From Dichetophora obliterata (taxonomy: Eukaryota; Arthropoda; Insecta; Diptera; Sciomyzidae): a stretch of DNA of 64,000 nt. Position 1 is the first letter of the stretch, and each line of letters starts with the position of its first letter. A program made the position numbers and the translations under genes. The notes below the pieces were generated by a model that saw only the letters and a program-made list of their open reading frames with translations, was not told the origin of the DNA and made no database searches. Below, one piece after another: positions 9,600 to 20,532 of the stretch. The stretch is taken from assembly GCA_963920525.1 (NCBI GenBank), contig OY986439.1:34578319-34642318 (forward strand), read 5' to 3'.

Positions 9600-12500
9600 G
9601 TTAAAAAAGTACGGAAATGGTAATGTATAGTAATGTAAAAGCGAGCAGTGGACCAACACATGCACAGAAAAACAATGTGCTGGTCACAGCTGTATCTCTC
9701 AAGACTACTGAAGAGGAAATGTAGCTATTTCCGAAACAGGCTGTGTAGTCTGCTATGTGATTAACTGTTATAGAGTTGTTGTTGCTTTCTGTCATAAATT
9801 ACTTGAACTAAAGCTCAATATAACATTGTTAAATCATAAAAAGGTCACAATTTAATTATAAATCTAGTTTGTTTTAAGTTTTACATTTAAATTATTCTAA
9901 TTTGCAAATTGAATTACAATGCCATTCATTTTTTCCGTGTACATATTTTTGTTTCTTGCATGATGTCATTAATAAAATTTCAAAATTGAATTGAAGCCTA
10001 AGATGCGTGTTTGCCTTAGTCAAAAAATCAAAATAAGGATTGTGAAGCAACTATAAATTATTTTCATAGCTCTTGTGTTCAATTAACAAAATGCTGTCAA
10101 TTTATCACATCAGGGCCACTCATTTTGCTGACATAATATGAATTGCCTTTTGGAATTCTTAGCTACCTTGTAGTCAATCACTTTTACTTAAATTCAGGCC
10201 CAAAAATAAATCTGCCGAATTTTTGTATTGACAAACTTCTTAAGTTTTACTGGTTCTAATAATAGCTCTAGGTTCGATTGTGTCACATTGTGATGCAATA
10301 CTCTGAAGTTGGCTGTCAACGCCAAGTCACTCAATCTCTTGCACACGCTTTGGTCCTCTGCGGCTACGCCCTCACAATGGCACTGACTTATATGTATGAA
10401 GTGGATTGACTGTGACGTGAGTTATTTTTCCAATTTTAGACACAAAATATGATATATAAATAGTCGCAATAATATATTGAAAGGCCATCAATCAGCATAC
10501 ACAAAGAAAGCATACACTAGAACACACCCACACACTCTGACGTAAGCGCACACAGTCACGATGTGTGAGTATGTGCTTGCGTGTGTTTATGTTCGTGTAT
10601 TTGAACAATCGCTTCGGTCAGGTACGGCTTCTTCGTCTTCGTCGTTGTTTTGCTTAACTTTCTTTGCCAAAAAGGACGAATGCCGCCAATGAGCCATAAC
10701 AAATCATCGCTGACCAATGAACCTTTAAGCAGTCTTCTTCTTGGCATATACATGTGTCAATGTATGTGTGTGCATTATTCATGTGTGTGCTGGTGATCGT
10801 CTGTTATATTTTTCAAGTGTTATTATTTTATTTTTGCTGCTTTTGTTTCTTCCTTTTAGCGTTTGATATATTTGAAGCAGCAATTGTGAGCTAGACGACT
10901 GCGTTTGAGGCACTTATATTGGTACTTGTTGTTTTTATTGTTTTTTTTTGTAGTTGTTCTTGTTGTTGCTTTTGCCTTTCATATTTTTGCTTTTATTGGC
11001 ATTTTGATATAAGTTGCGATAATATCTAGCCGCAGTGGAATTCCCTTTTTTGTTCTAATTTTTTATGCGTTATATTCTTATGTGATTCAAAAGGATTTTT
11101 TAATATTTTCTGTTCTTGTGTTTGAGTTGTTACTGTGTGCTTATGGCTGTGTGTATGTGCTAACAGTTTACTGGTATCACTGTCTTCTTTTTTTTACGAG
11201 TTTCTTTTTTTTTTGTCATCCCTCGTTACTTGCTTTTGAAACTGGTTCAAAAATACTTTTAGAAGTGTTTTGTATCAAAGAATTATTATGTAAAGACGGT
11301 TTAACCTTCAGCAGTAGTTGGCATTTTCACAATTTTCATAAAGTATTAAGCGCAAAAATATTTGCTGTGTAAAAATAAATTTAAATGATAAATGGAAAAA
11401 ACCACAAACATTGAATTTTTTAGTCTGTGTATCCTTTTACAGTAAGTAAATCGTAAATTGAAAAATCCTCCTTTGCTCTTAATTCAAAATACTTTAAAAA
11501 AGTCGCAGGTGACATCAAAAAATGCCTTTGTGGGTACAAAATAAAACCACTTTTTATTGGAAAACGTCACTAAGATAGTTTAACAAATTATAAAAAAAAA
11601 TATTTATAAACCAGCACAGCTACCACAGAATAACACAAACAACAATAACGACAACCACAAAAAACCAACAATATTCATCATATAACCAGCATAAACGGAT
11701 TTCCAGATTTTGCAGGAAACGAGCATGGATTTAGTTGAAATCACAATTTTCAGCACTCATGCATGCATGAAATAATGCCAGGCTAGGCTGGCCCAAGCCA
11801 GCAATAAGGACACACAGCGATCAGATAGTGAAAAATTGTTATCCTCTCTACTAAGTTGCCGCAACAAATACACACATTTGAAAAAAGTCTTTATGCTTAA
11901 AATGTGCTCATCACTGAATCCTGTATTTTATTTCAAGTATTTAGATAAAATTTTGTTTGTTGCTTTTTTTTTTCTGTTTTGTGTAAATTACTATTAATAT
12001 GTGCAAATACTGAAAACAGGATTATGTATTTATAAAAGCGAAAAATACAGCAAAGCCGCAAAGGGTTTATATCGTAGCGTTCCAAAGTTTAAAAGCTTTA
12101 GATAGCTGCAGATCCTTCGAAAAGGCAAACAACAGCAAGGTAAGTCGATTTGTCCAGCGCAACATGCGGTCAAGTAGATGAATAGACTAACACAAAGCTC
12201 TTGAAAATAAGCCAAAAGTTTAAACTTTTAAGTGGTAATTAACTGGCTATGAAATCATTAAAAAATGTATGTAAATATCTTTGATGTTTAATTATATAAC
12301 AGAAGAAAACCATTCAAGGATGTTAAACTCTAAAATGCTGCCTGCAGGCTATAAATAAACCCGTTAAAGCAACACCTTTATAAACAATTTAATTATTTTG
12401 AAATTAATTCGAAAAGTTTTCGAGAAGAAGTAGAACGGCTAAAACAAATACAACACGAATTTATTTGACCCTTAAATTTAAAGTGCGTCGTCGTCTCGTA

Positions 12501-13480
12501 GATATTACTTAAAGGCAGTGCAGAACCTAATGATTGGAAAGCACTGACAGCAGTGGAGGAATATCCTTAAAGCTCTAAAGAAATTCCAAAATATGAGCCG
12601 GCAACAGCAGCAAATTAAAGTGCCACCTTTTTTAAGGCTTAAGAGAGAACTGAAAATATATTGATTTTAAGAGGTTTTCATTTCGTTTTTCTGCGCCTTA
12701 AAAGTCCATGGACGAATGGGTTGGAACTGTACCAAACACGTAAAAATAACGGCCAATAAAAAATAGACGCAAAAGAAAGAACAGCTTTGATATAATTTTC
12801 AATCAATTTTTAATCAGGACTTTATGCTACAAAAGCCTATACAAAGGGACAGTGATAGAGGCGTGCCTGTATTTCTCTTTACATTTGTGTATGCTCGTAT
12901 TTTTGGATGTGTGTATGTGTTTATGTGTTTGCTTTCAAATCAAAAGTGACTTTAAGGCTGAAAGACCCATTCACTGAGTGAGTGATTGAACATTGAATAG
13001 CATAAGAAGAAAATAATAAAAGTAAACATAAGAAAATAATAAAAGATTAAAAATGTTGTCATTGAAATGCCAAATCATATCAATACAATAAAATTTGATT
13101 TTTTAAAGAGTGCTCAAAGTGTATGTACGTAGGTTTATGTGCGTTTGGCTATTTTAAGCTCAAAATAGGCAGCCAAAAAAGAAAAACTCTCTGCTGTACT
13201 GCGCACTGATTAAGTGCTTTTTAGAAAAAATCAAGCATTTTCAATGACTTTTAATTTAGACATCGAAGCGTCAAAGACTGTGAAAGCACTAAACTGAAAT
13301 AGAGATTTGCCTTAATACTTAATTAAAAAATTCACTTGTGACCATTTCAAGTTTGAAGCAGTGATCCTTTAACTAATACCCGTAACAAACCAAATTGTAA
13401 CATACCAAAATAACGGAACTTTTTCAAAATTTACTATTTGTAAGAATTTTCCCATTACAATTAAAAAAATGCTTATTAAA
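9600..13480. other. Gene-free AT-rich stretch
   Basis: No coding region, RNA gene or bounded transposon is evident. GT/CA-rich segments lie at 10500-10600 and 10740-10790, with T-rich runs at 10920-11220. 10300-10400 and 12480-12620 are less AT-rich and look like unique fly non-coding DNA. The short ORFs here have low-complexity or repeat-driven composition. Confidence 0.5.
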
Positions 13481-13660
13481 GGGGGTATCCGTAAGAGATA
13501 GCGAAAAATGTTCTTCTATCTCTTATTGTTTAGGTCTTATTTCAAAAATATTCCTTTAATGCTTAACGTCAAAGGTCAGAAAAATATTTGGTGCTCTCCT
13601 GCCCAGAACTGCACAGAGCAGAATATCTTAACGAACTGTTTCGCCTACGGCTATTTATAT

Positions 13661-15645
13661 ATGGGGCATTCCATACAAAATTTGCCACCAAAATTTTTTT
13701 TTTCAATAAAAGTTATTTTTTATGGTTCATTATTCAAAAATATTTGACACGTATTTTTTTATTTCAAAAAAAAAAAGGAGAAAATAATTTTTTTATATTA
13801 CGTTTTTAAAAAAGGACCTTTTTTCAATCGCTTATACTGAAATAACTAAAGAAGATAGAAAAATTTGTTTCAAAGAAGAAATGAGCACAATCTTTTTAGC
13901 TTTCGATTGATGTTCACTAAAACTTAATCACATTACTTTTAGATAGCGAAAAATAGAGATTTCCAAATTGAATTGTTTTTTAATTTGGGCCTTTTTTTTA
14001 AAGTCAAAACCTTTTTCTTAATACTGATAGAATATCAGAGTGGGCACTTGAATACTTACGTAGCAATGAATTTTTAAATAGCAACTTACACTTGCGAAGT
14101 GATCCTTAGTGCGACTTGCTCGACTTAAGAGTACTCCACTATCGTATACTCACAAAATACTTATGTTACACTTGAAGGGTTTATTGCAAGATCATGACAT
14201 GCCACTTAATAATAAGTCGATACAATCAAGTTATACTCTTTTAGAAATGAAATTTTCTAATAAAAATTAAATTGAACACTTTAACTACAAGAAGTGGGTC
14301 CTTAATAATTCGACAAGGACCCGTTATCTTATCAGTCGGTGTTATTATTGAATTGCGTAAGAGACCCAAACTTAACAATAATTTTTTTCAATTCAAATTG
14401 TTTACCACGATGTTGCTATAAGCCCTGCAATTGTAAGTGTTTAAAATTAAGAAAATTTCATATGATTCTGAAACTTCGCAAGAAGGTGTTAAATTTAAAA
14501 TTACGTAGAGACGTGAATTCAATGCGAAAGGTTTATTAAAAAACGTTGAAACTATTTATTTAACATTACATTTTATTTTTATTAAATTTGGATGTACATA
14601 TTTACAAAATCTTACTAACAAATAGTAAATATTTCAAAAGTATCGCAGGAAGAAAATACTTTCATTTTCAATTTGAAGTCTTCGATCGGCTCAACATAAT
14701 GAAATGATTGTGTTCCTGGAATGGTTTTGCATTTTTCAAAATGATTCTGGAGAAATTTTTCTGCTTTTACGTAGTCTTCTAAACATTTGTAAAGAACTGA
14801 AATAATTGGCAAAGAAGAAGCTTTCTTAGCCCACTCGTACAATTCAGTTGCGGAGGATATTTTACCATCAGTGATCATTTGCAAACTTGCTCGACGTGCT
14901 ATTCTTTTAATAGTTCCTCCAGCCCCATCACTTTGTCATGTGCCGTGGCGTGAAAATGCCACTGTGCGGGGTGGTTAAAGTCAGATTCGTGATGAAAAAT
15001 ATTCGCAAAGTGTTTGATATTTTTGAATTGCTGAGGAGCGCCGTCAGAAAAATAAATGCACTTTTGTATGTGTGGATAGTTTTGTGAAAAATACTCATTA
15101 AGGGGAAAAACACACACAGCTATCGCATCCTGTTTCATGCAGTCAGAAATGATTATTAATGTCTTATGCTCCATTTCGTTATTTCATCGCACGTGTAAGT
15201 TGCGATTGAAAAATTCATTGCTCCGCAAGTATTCAAGTGCCCACACTGAAATTTTACCAGTATTAAGAAAAAGATTTTAACTTTAAAAAAACAAAAAAAA
15301 AAATTAGGCCCAAAATAAAAAAAAAATCAATTTGGAAATCTCTATTTTACGCTATCTAAAAGTAATGTGATTAAGTTTTAGTGAACATTATTCGAAAGCT
15401 AAAAAGATGGTGCACATTTCTTCTTTGGAACAAATTCTTCTATCTTCTTTAGTTATTGCAGTATAAGCGATTGAAAAAGGTAATTTTTTTTAAAAACGTA
15501 ATATAAAAAAATTATTTTCTCGTGAAGTCCTTTTTTTTTAAATAAAAAAATACGTATCAAATATTTTGAATAATGAACCATAAAAAATAACTTTTATTGA
15601 AAAAAAATTTTGGTGGCAAATTTTGTATGGAATGCCCCATATAAA
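13661..15645. mobile_element. DNA transposon with ~450 bp terminal inverted repeats
   Basis: The left end (ATATGGGGCATTCCATACAA, from ~13661) is repeated in reverse complement ending near 15645. The arms stay alignable to about 14104 on the left and 15186 on the right (roughly 450 bp, about 85% identical by eye). The interior carries a minus-strand protein remnant at 14615-15174. 14105-14600 has no clear coding content. The target duplication is ambiguous because both flanks are TA-rich. Very long TIRs and the encoded protein point to an atypical DNA transposon superfamily. Confidence 0.75.
14615..15174 (-). pseudogene. Putative transposase fragment of the long-TIR element
   Basis: Two successive minus-strand segments (15174-14899, 14884-14615) are separated by a stop. 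The first contains YFSDGAPQQFKN, then FHHESDF and QWHFHATAHDK. I recall this pattern (SDG-x-Q-x-KN ... H ... EW-x-F-x-AT-x-H-x-K) from a family of uncharacterised, highly repeated arthropod proteins (sometimes labelled cc8K15.2-like) that look transposon-encoded. That link is from memory and unverified. The second segment is helical with several Lys and Phe and no motif I recognise. Its place between long TIRs supports a transposase role. It is truncated at the N-terminus. Confidence 0.5.
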
Positions 15646-15649
15646 TTAA

Positions 15650-16179
15650 GGATCCTTTACTTGTATGTGGGGAAAAAAGTTTAATTTTTATCCCCCGTAA
15701 AATTAACCTTGGTCTATTTTATGACGATTCAAAAATTATTTATTGCTCTTACGATAACCATCACTTAATCATTTTGCAAAAACCTAAAAAGCATGTTTTT
15801 CGTTAATATGTTGGCTGGTGTAAAAGTTGTAAAAACATAGTCTATCAGAGCTTATAGGCCGGAAAAAGCTCTTCCAATCTGCATCAAATTTTTAGTATTA
15901 AAAAGCTCTTCCAATCTGCATCAAATTTCAAATATTAACATTTTTTGATGCAGATTTTAAGAGTTTTTTTCCGGTACGTAATTTCTGACAGTTTATGTTT
16001 TTACACCTATTACACCAATCAACATATTTACGAAAAAAATGTTTTTTAGAGGTTTTTGCAATATAATTTAGCTCAATGTAGGTTAAGTTAGATTCAACAT
16101 TTCTTAGGAACCATCATAAAATAGACCAATGTTCATTTTTAATGGAGTGGTGACAAATGAAACTTTTTTTAAAGGCACC
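15650..16179. mobile_element. 530 bp TTAA-flanked inverted-repeat MITE
   Basis: TTAA at 15646-15649 and 16180-16183 flank ends GGATCCTTTA and, inward, GGTGCCTTTA. The arms are inverted through most of the element; for example GGTCTATTTTATGACGATTC at ~15712 pairs with GGAACCATCATAAAATAGAC at ~16110. In the centre, AAAGCTCTTCCAATCTGCAT occurs twice directly (15868, 15902) and once inverted (~15946-15966). No ORF. The left TTAA abuts the right end of the long-TIR element. Confidence 0.7.
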
Positions 16180-16424
16180 TTAATATACATAGTTAAGGGA
16201 AATGGCTTAAAACATAGATTTGTGTACATAACTTCGGAGTGGTTTGAAAAAGTAAATTTTCATTAAAAAAACAATCATAGTGGGTAGGTAGCTCGTTATT
16301 TTCGATAGTATTGACTCTTTATTGAATTATGTGTCAAAATGAAGTATTTCTCGCATGTACTCGTAAATGATATGTCTATAAAAAAGTGTGAAAAAAGAAA
16401 ATCTAAAAAAAAATGAAAATGTAC

Positions 16425-16660
16425 AACAAAAACCATCTTTCGACCTATTTTTTGAGCAAAAATTGAATATTTAAGAGGTTTTTTGAAAACAATATAAAAC
16501 ATTGAATTGGTGAGGTAACGGTAAATCTTTTCTTATTTCTCCAAAGCCATTTAATTTTACTTTCAGACAATGAAATTTTTAATGAAAATCGATTGAAAAA
16601 TGGCTGAGATATTAGCTAGCGAAATCAAAACTTGAATTCTCAAATGTTTTTTCTCATTTG
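16425..16660. repeat. Dispersed repeat family A, copy 1
   Basis: Contains ACAATATAAAACATTGAATT GGTGAGG followed by AACGGTAAAT and, ~90 bp later, a GAAAATCGATT block. The same order recurs at 50545-50745, and a weaker form is recognisable near 2395-2480. Non-coding; no boundaries resolved. Confidence 0.5.
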
Positions 16661-16686
16661 GAAAAAATTTTACCTTCACAATATAT

Positions 16687-18270
16687 ACACAAAATAATAG
16701 ATGTGTCCACTATAACAGCTATAAGTCAATAATTAAGACAAAAACTTGATGTTTTTATGATTATTTTATTTAATTCTATTAAATACAAATCAGAAAAGTA
16801 TAAAAAATTTAAATATTTCATATTGTACGAGTTAAACAATAACTTCGCTTTAAATAGCCTGGACAAAATACTAGGTGTGTTTACGATGGCATGTGTTTAT
16901 ATTAAAAAAATTAAGAATAAAGTTTAATGAATACACTTTATTTTAATAATCGACGTTAGTAGCCTGTGTGGCCACCATTATTTTCTTGCATTTTTTAATT
17001 CTCCGTGGCATTGACGCCACCAACCGTTGACAAGTGTCCAAAGACATACTATACTAAATCTTTTTAACTTTTTGCCATAGTTCCTCTTTATTTTGGAAGC
17101 TGTAATTGGCCAACTGTTTTTTTCAGTTCACCCCACAAATTCTTAATAGGATTGAGATCGGGAGACTGTCTTGGCCACGTCAATAGGATGATGTTGTTGC
17201 TAAGTAACCAAGCATATACTAGCTTTGACATGCGCTTGGGATCATTATCTTGTAGTAGTTGCCAAATTAATGGCATTTGTTCTTCGGAAAACGTGAGCAT
17301 AACGTTCTGTAATATGTTTTTATAATCTTCGGCAAACATAGTGTTTTCAATGGGGTAAATAGGGCCGACGCCTTGCCAGGAAAAGCACCTCTAAACCATG
17401 ATGCTTCCACCTCCGTGCTTGACTTTCTTTTTTGTAAAGCGAACATCGAATTCTTTTCCTTTGGGCTGCCGAACGTTTCTTTCACAATCGTTACAAAACA
17501 AATTAATTTTTGTTTCATCAGTCCAAAGGATATTTCTCCATTTCTTTTCTCCTACAGCACCACACCATTTTTTATGTGCTAAAGCGAACTGTTTTCTCAT
17601 CTGAAAATTTTTTGCTCGGAGTAAAGGAACCCTATGGGCTTTTCTTCCAGGAAGACCGGCATCCACAAATCGCCGTCTTATAGTTTGGGAACTGATCTGT
17701 TCACTAATTTCAGCAGTAATAGTTTTCGAGGACTTAAAGGGATCTTTTTTGGCCAACAAGACTATACGTCGATCTCCTGCTTCACTCGTTATTTTGGGGC
17801 GCCCACGAGTTTCGTTGAATCTTTTTGGTATCAAGGCATTCGTAACAAAATTCTCTAACCTTCCGATTGCTAGTGCAATAAATTGATACGTCTTTCCCTG
17901 ACGTCTTAGCTCTTGCATAAGTCGTCTTACTTCTGGAGTGCAGTGGCTCTTGCGACCCATCTAAAAATCAGTTAATTGAGCATTACACGATTGGCAGACC
18001 CTGTATATTATATTATATGTTACGAACCTTTTGTATTTAATAAACTTGGTTCCCAAAATACACACACCTATTTTTTTGGCCAGCTTAAACTTTCAACTTA
18101 AAAAATATTAATCTCTTCAATCAACAGAACAGCAATCGACTACCAAACGCAATTAAAATAAGTTCATACTAGACACACCTGCAAGCAGATAATGGTAATA
18201 TTTTTATTTCATTTCCTATTGACTTGCAATATTTGTTGGTGAAGCACTCACACCTATTATTTTTTCCATA
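16687..18270. mobile_element. Tc1/mariner-superfamily transposon with IR/DR ends
   Basis: The left end reads AAAATAATAGATGTG (16690) and the right end, inward, AAAATAATAGGTGTG (~18265). A related inner copy of the motif lies about 170-180 bp inside each end (CAAAATACTAGGTGTG at ~16862; inverted form at ~18057-18080). This doubled arrangement is the IR/DR structure seen in some Tc1 elements. A minus-strand transposase pseudogene fills the centre. The TA target site is plausible but unclear in TA-rich flanks. Confidence 0.75.
16947..17960 (-). pseudogene. Tc1-family DD34E transposase, inactivated
   Basis: Cut-and-paste transposase of ~340 codons, normal for the family. From the ATG at 17960 there are paired helix-turn-helix regions (~residues 1-110, with RGRPKIT between them), then catalytic D1 in ILWTDETK and D2 in LQDNDPKR. 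The third catalytic residue should be Glu in PDLNPIENLW, but here the codon is AAG (Lys, PDLNPIKNLW), a likely G-to-A change. A TAG interrupts the frame after GGGSIMV (~17391; Trp expected), and a frame break near 17095 displaces the C-terminus, which continues to ~16947. Three independent lesions leave it dead. Confidence 0.88.
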
Positions 18271-18271
18271 T

Positions 18272-18463
18272 ATATATTCATACATTTTACGTAAAGAAAT
18301 GCTTATTGTAGTGTATAACGGAAAAAAAGCAAAATAACGGAAATTTTTTAAAATTCAATTGATGAAAATATATTCATACATTTTACGTAAAGAAATGCTT
18401 ATTGTAGTGTATAACGGAAAAAAAGCAAAATAACGGAAATTTTTTAAAATTCAATTGATGAAC
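18272..18463. repeat. Two near-identical 96 bp tandem copies
   Basis: The 96 bp unit ATATTCATACATTTTACGTA...ATTCAATTGATGAA is present twice back to back (18272-18367 and 18368-18463) with no difference that I can see, directly next to the right end of the Tc1 element. Confidence 0.85.
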
Positions 18464-18934
18464 TTTTAAAACTCGCTCAAGAGCGCAATGTTGAAGAAAC
18501 GTTTTACAAGAGTTTTTTTTTATATATAATCAAAGAAGTTATAAAAACAACGCTTGAAGTATATTTTTTTTAAAAAAAACTAACTGAATTTTTTTAACGC
18601 GACACTTTTTTTAACCGTTATCATGTTTCTTGTAGTATATTAATTATAATATGTTTTCAAAATATTTAATAACTTCAATTCCTCATCTACACCTTATCGT
18701 GGAATTATGAAATTTTTCTAGCTATCAAGCATAAATCGGAAAATGTACCAGAGTTGTAATGTTTTACTTTTTACATGCCTGCCCGGTCAGGGGATTTTGT
18801 GCAAAAACGCATTTAAAGGAACATACAAATCTCTCAAAATAAACTTCTAAAAATGGCCCTTAATTTATCTAGAATTATTCTACAAAAACTTTTTATAAAA
18901 AATAAAAACAATGTTAGTCTTATACAGGATCGTA

Positions 18935-19460
18935 TTCTTAAAATTAAGATTTTAGATTTAGATTTAGATTTCTTTATTGAGTCTTTGGAAATATCCTTAC
19001 AGACTAAGATTAAAAATTAAAAAACAAAATAACGGTACAAATAAACAGTAGAATTACGATACAAATAAACTATTTAACAATTCTTTAAAACATTCTTTAG
19101 ACTTTGAAAAGTCAAACAAAACTCGACACAACAGATCATAATATAAAAACAGAGCTCTTTGCAATGGCTCATTACGAGCATAATTAGACCCATGAAATTA
19201 AATTGAAAACACTTTAAAACGTCGCAACTGTCTTGAAGGTATATCGAAATTTATAAGTGCCAACAGTGCAAGACAGTCAATATTATTCGAGATTATATCA
19301 TAGATAACAATAAAAGACTGAACTTTTCTCCTCGAATCCAAAGTCTTAATGGCTAAAAACAAGCATCTAACATTATATGAGTGAATTTCTTCACGACAAT
19401 ATAATGACCGAAGTGCAAATTTTGTGAATTTTTTTTGAATTTATTCCAATCTCAACTTAC
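18935..19460 (-). pseudogene. 3' end of a LINE ORF2 with (AAATCT)n tail
   Basis: The minus strand from ~19460 to 19075 is open except for one TAA and reads as the C-terminus of a non-LTR reverse transcriptase: QKKFTKFALRSLYCREE, LFLAIKTLDSRRKVQSF, PSRQLRRFKVF, then HGSNYARNEPLQRALFLYY and FDFSKSKECFKELL. This order (…F..R...H...R..Y..N.P..R....YN) is typical of Jockey/CR1-like ORF2 ends. AATAAA and an (AAATCT)n tail follow at 18972-18947. Severely 5' truncated, as usual for LINE insertions. Confidence 0.7.
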
Positions 19461-19651
19461 AGATAGACGAAGATCAGATAGAAATTACTGATAGATATTT
19501 GATAGTTTAAATCATACTTGATTTTAAATACAAATTCTAGTTGTTTGATAGTTTAAAATCGTTTATTGAGCTTTAGGTCAGGTAAGAACAATTATTTGCT
19601 CTAACAAAGTTTTCCAAAGAAACAAAAACAACATTTTCAATATGAAAATTA

Positions 19652-19786
19652 AAACATTACTAGCTGATTTTATTGCAATTTCGGCCCTGCTAAGGGCTTC
19701 ATCAGAAATCTTTGTGATGCCGGCGGGAATCGAACCCGGGCCGTCACATGCCGTTCAAGCGCATTAGCGCACTACACCACAGAGGC
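19652..19786 (-). mobile_element. Short tRNA-derived SINE with hammerhead-like body
   Basis: The minus strand from 19786 begins GCCTCTG and has a pol III box A (TGGTGTAGTGCG) and a perfect box B (GGTTCGATTCC, ~19728-19738) at tRNA-like spacing. The head ends near 19715. It is followed directly by a 45 nt segment (19710-19666) that matches the hammerhead ribozyme core, then AGCTAGTAATG. The total is only ~135 bp. No LINE-like tail is recognisable and no TSD is obvious. It could instead be a decayed tRNA pseudogene fused to a ribozyme-bearing repeat. Confidence 0.7.
19666..19710 (-). ncRNA. Candidate minimal type I hammerhead ribozyme
   Basis: Read on the minus strand: stem I GATTT pairs with AAATC (5 bp); then CTGATGA (CUGANGA core, 19705-19699); stem II GCCCT/AGGGC with loop TAGC, closed by an A·C at the 10.1-11.1 position where G-C is usual; then GAAA (19682-19679); a 2 bp stem III TT/AA with a GC loop; and the cleavage triplet ATA (NUH) just before the 3' strand of stem I. 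All conserved core residues are in place and in order. Tiny stem III hammerheads are known from Penelope-like elements and retrozymes and usually work as dimers. Activity is not shown. Confidence 0.6.
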
Positions 19787-20499
19787 GATGAGATTTCAGT
19801 GTCAATTTCTCAGTTTTTCTCCGTTTCATATTTTCCTGTTGCTGTTGTATTTTTGCTTTACTTTAGTTTTATGCTTATGTTGTTTTTATGTAATGTTATT
19901 ATTAAATCTTAGAAAATCAACATAATAAATAACAAGGTCATATAGAAAACTTTAAATACTGATAGCTATATATTATTTTGCTCTATGTCAGAAAATACTT
20001 TAATACTTAATCTCTACCAATATAAATAAGAATATTTTGAAACTATCTTGTATTTGTTCATTTATAAATGCAAAAAAGTCATTATTTATATCATTTGTTT
20101 ATATTATTTGTACATTTAGACATTTTAAACTCATTATCCGTAGTTAACAATTTGAAAAATTTTTTGTTTCCAATTAAATCAGTGCGATCTTGTCATTGTT
20201 TTAAATTTTTAATTTATTTATTTATCGATCTTGTTTGTAAGTCTAAGTTAAACATTAACAAATTAATGTTTGTTAATTAATTTTATTAATGTATCTTTTT
20301 GTTTGAAACATTTTTTTATTTTTTTTCTCTTAATTGAAGGTTTTTGTAGTAGTTTTTCTTTCGCTTCAATTATTATTACTTTACAAAGTAAACTTCATAT
20401 TTCTTTTATCATAAGTATATTCATAATACTATAAATGTAATGTGTAAATCACAAATCTCTTTAGATATTTATTTGGAAATTACGACTTGTAATATAATA

Positions 20500-20532
20500 C
20501 TACTTTAAATAAAGCTTCATTCATTCATTAAT
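20500..20532 (+). repeat. Possible LINE 3' tail with (CATT)n
   Basis: AATAAAGC followed by TTCATTCATTCATTAA resembles CR1-type LINE tails. The AT-rich 600 bp upstream has no recognisable protein, so this is weak. Confidence 0.3.

Noticed and set aside
10556..10753. 65-residue minus-strand ORF (MPRRRLLKG...)
   Set aside because: The end is built from a GT/CA-rich repeat; no splice context or recognised domain supports an exon.
14339..14539. Cys/Lys-rich plus-strand ORF inside the long-TIR element
   Set aside because: It lacks an ordered zinc-finger pattern and lies opposite to the encoded transposase-like protein; composition alone is not enough.
19715..19786. Functional tRNA gene
   Set aside because: Boxes A and B are good but the anticodon arm does not form a clean stem, and the head continues directly into the ribozyme-like body.
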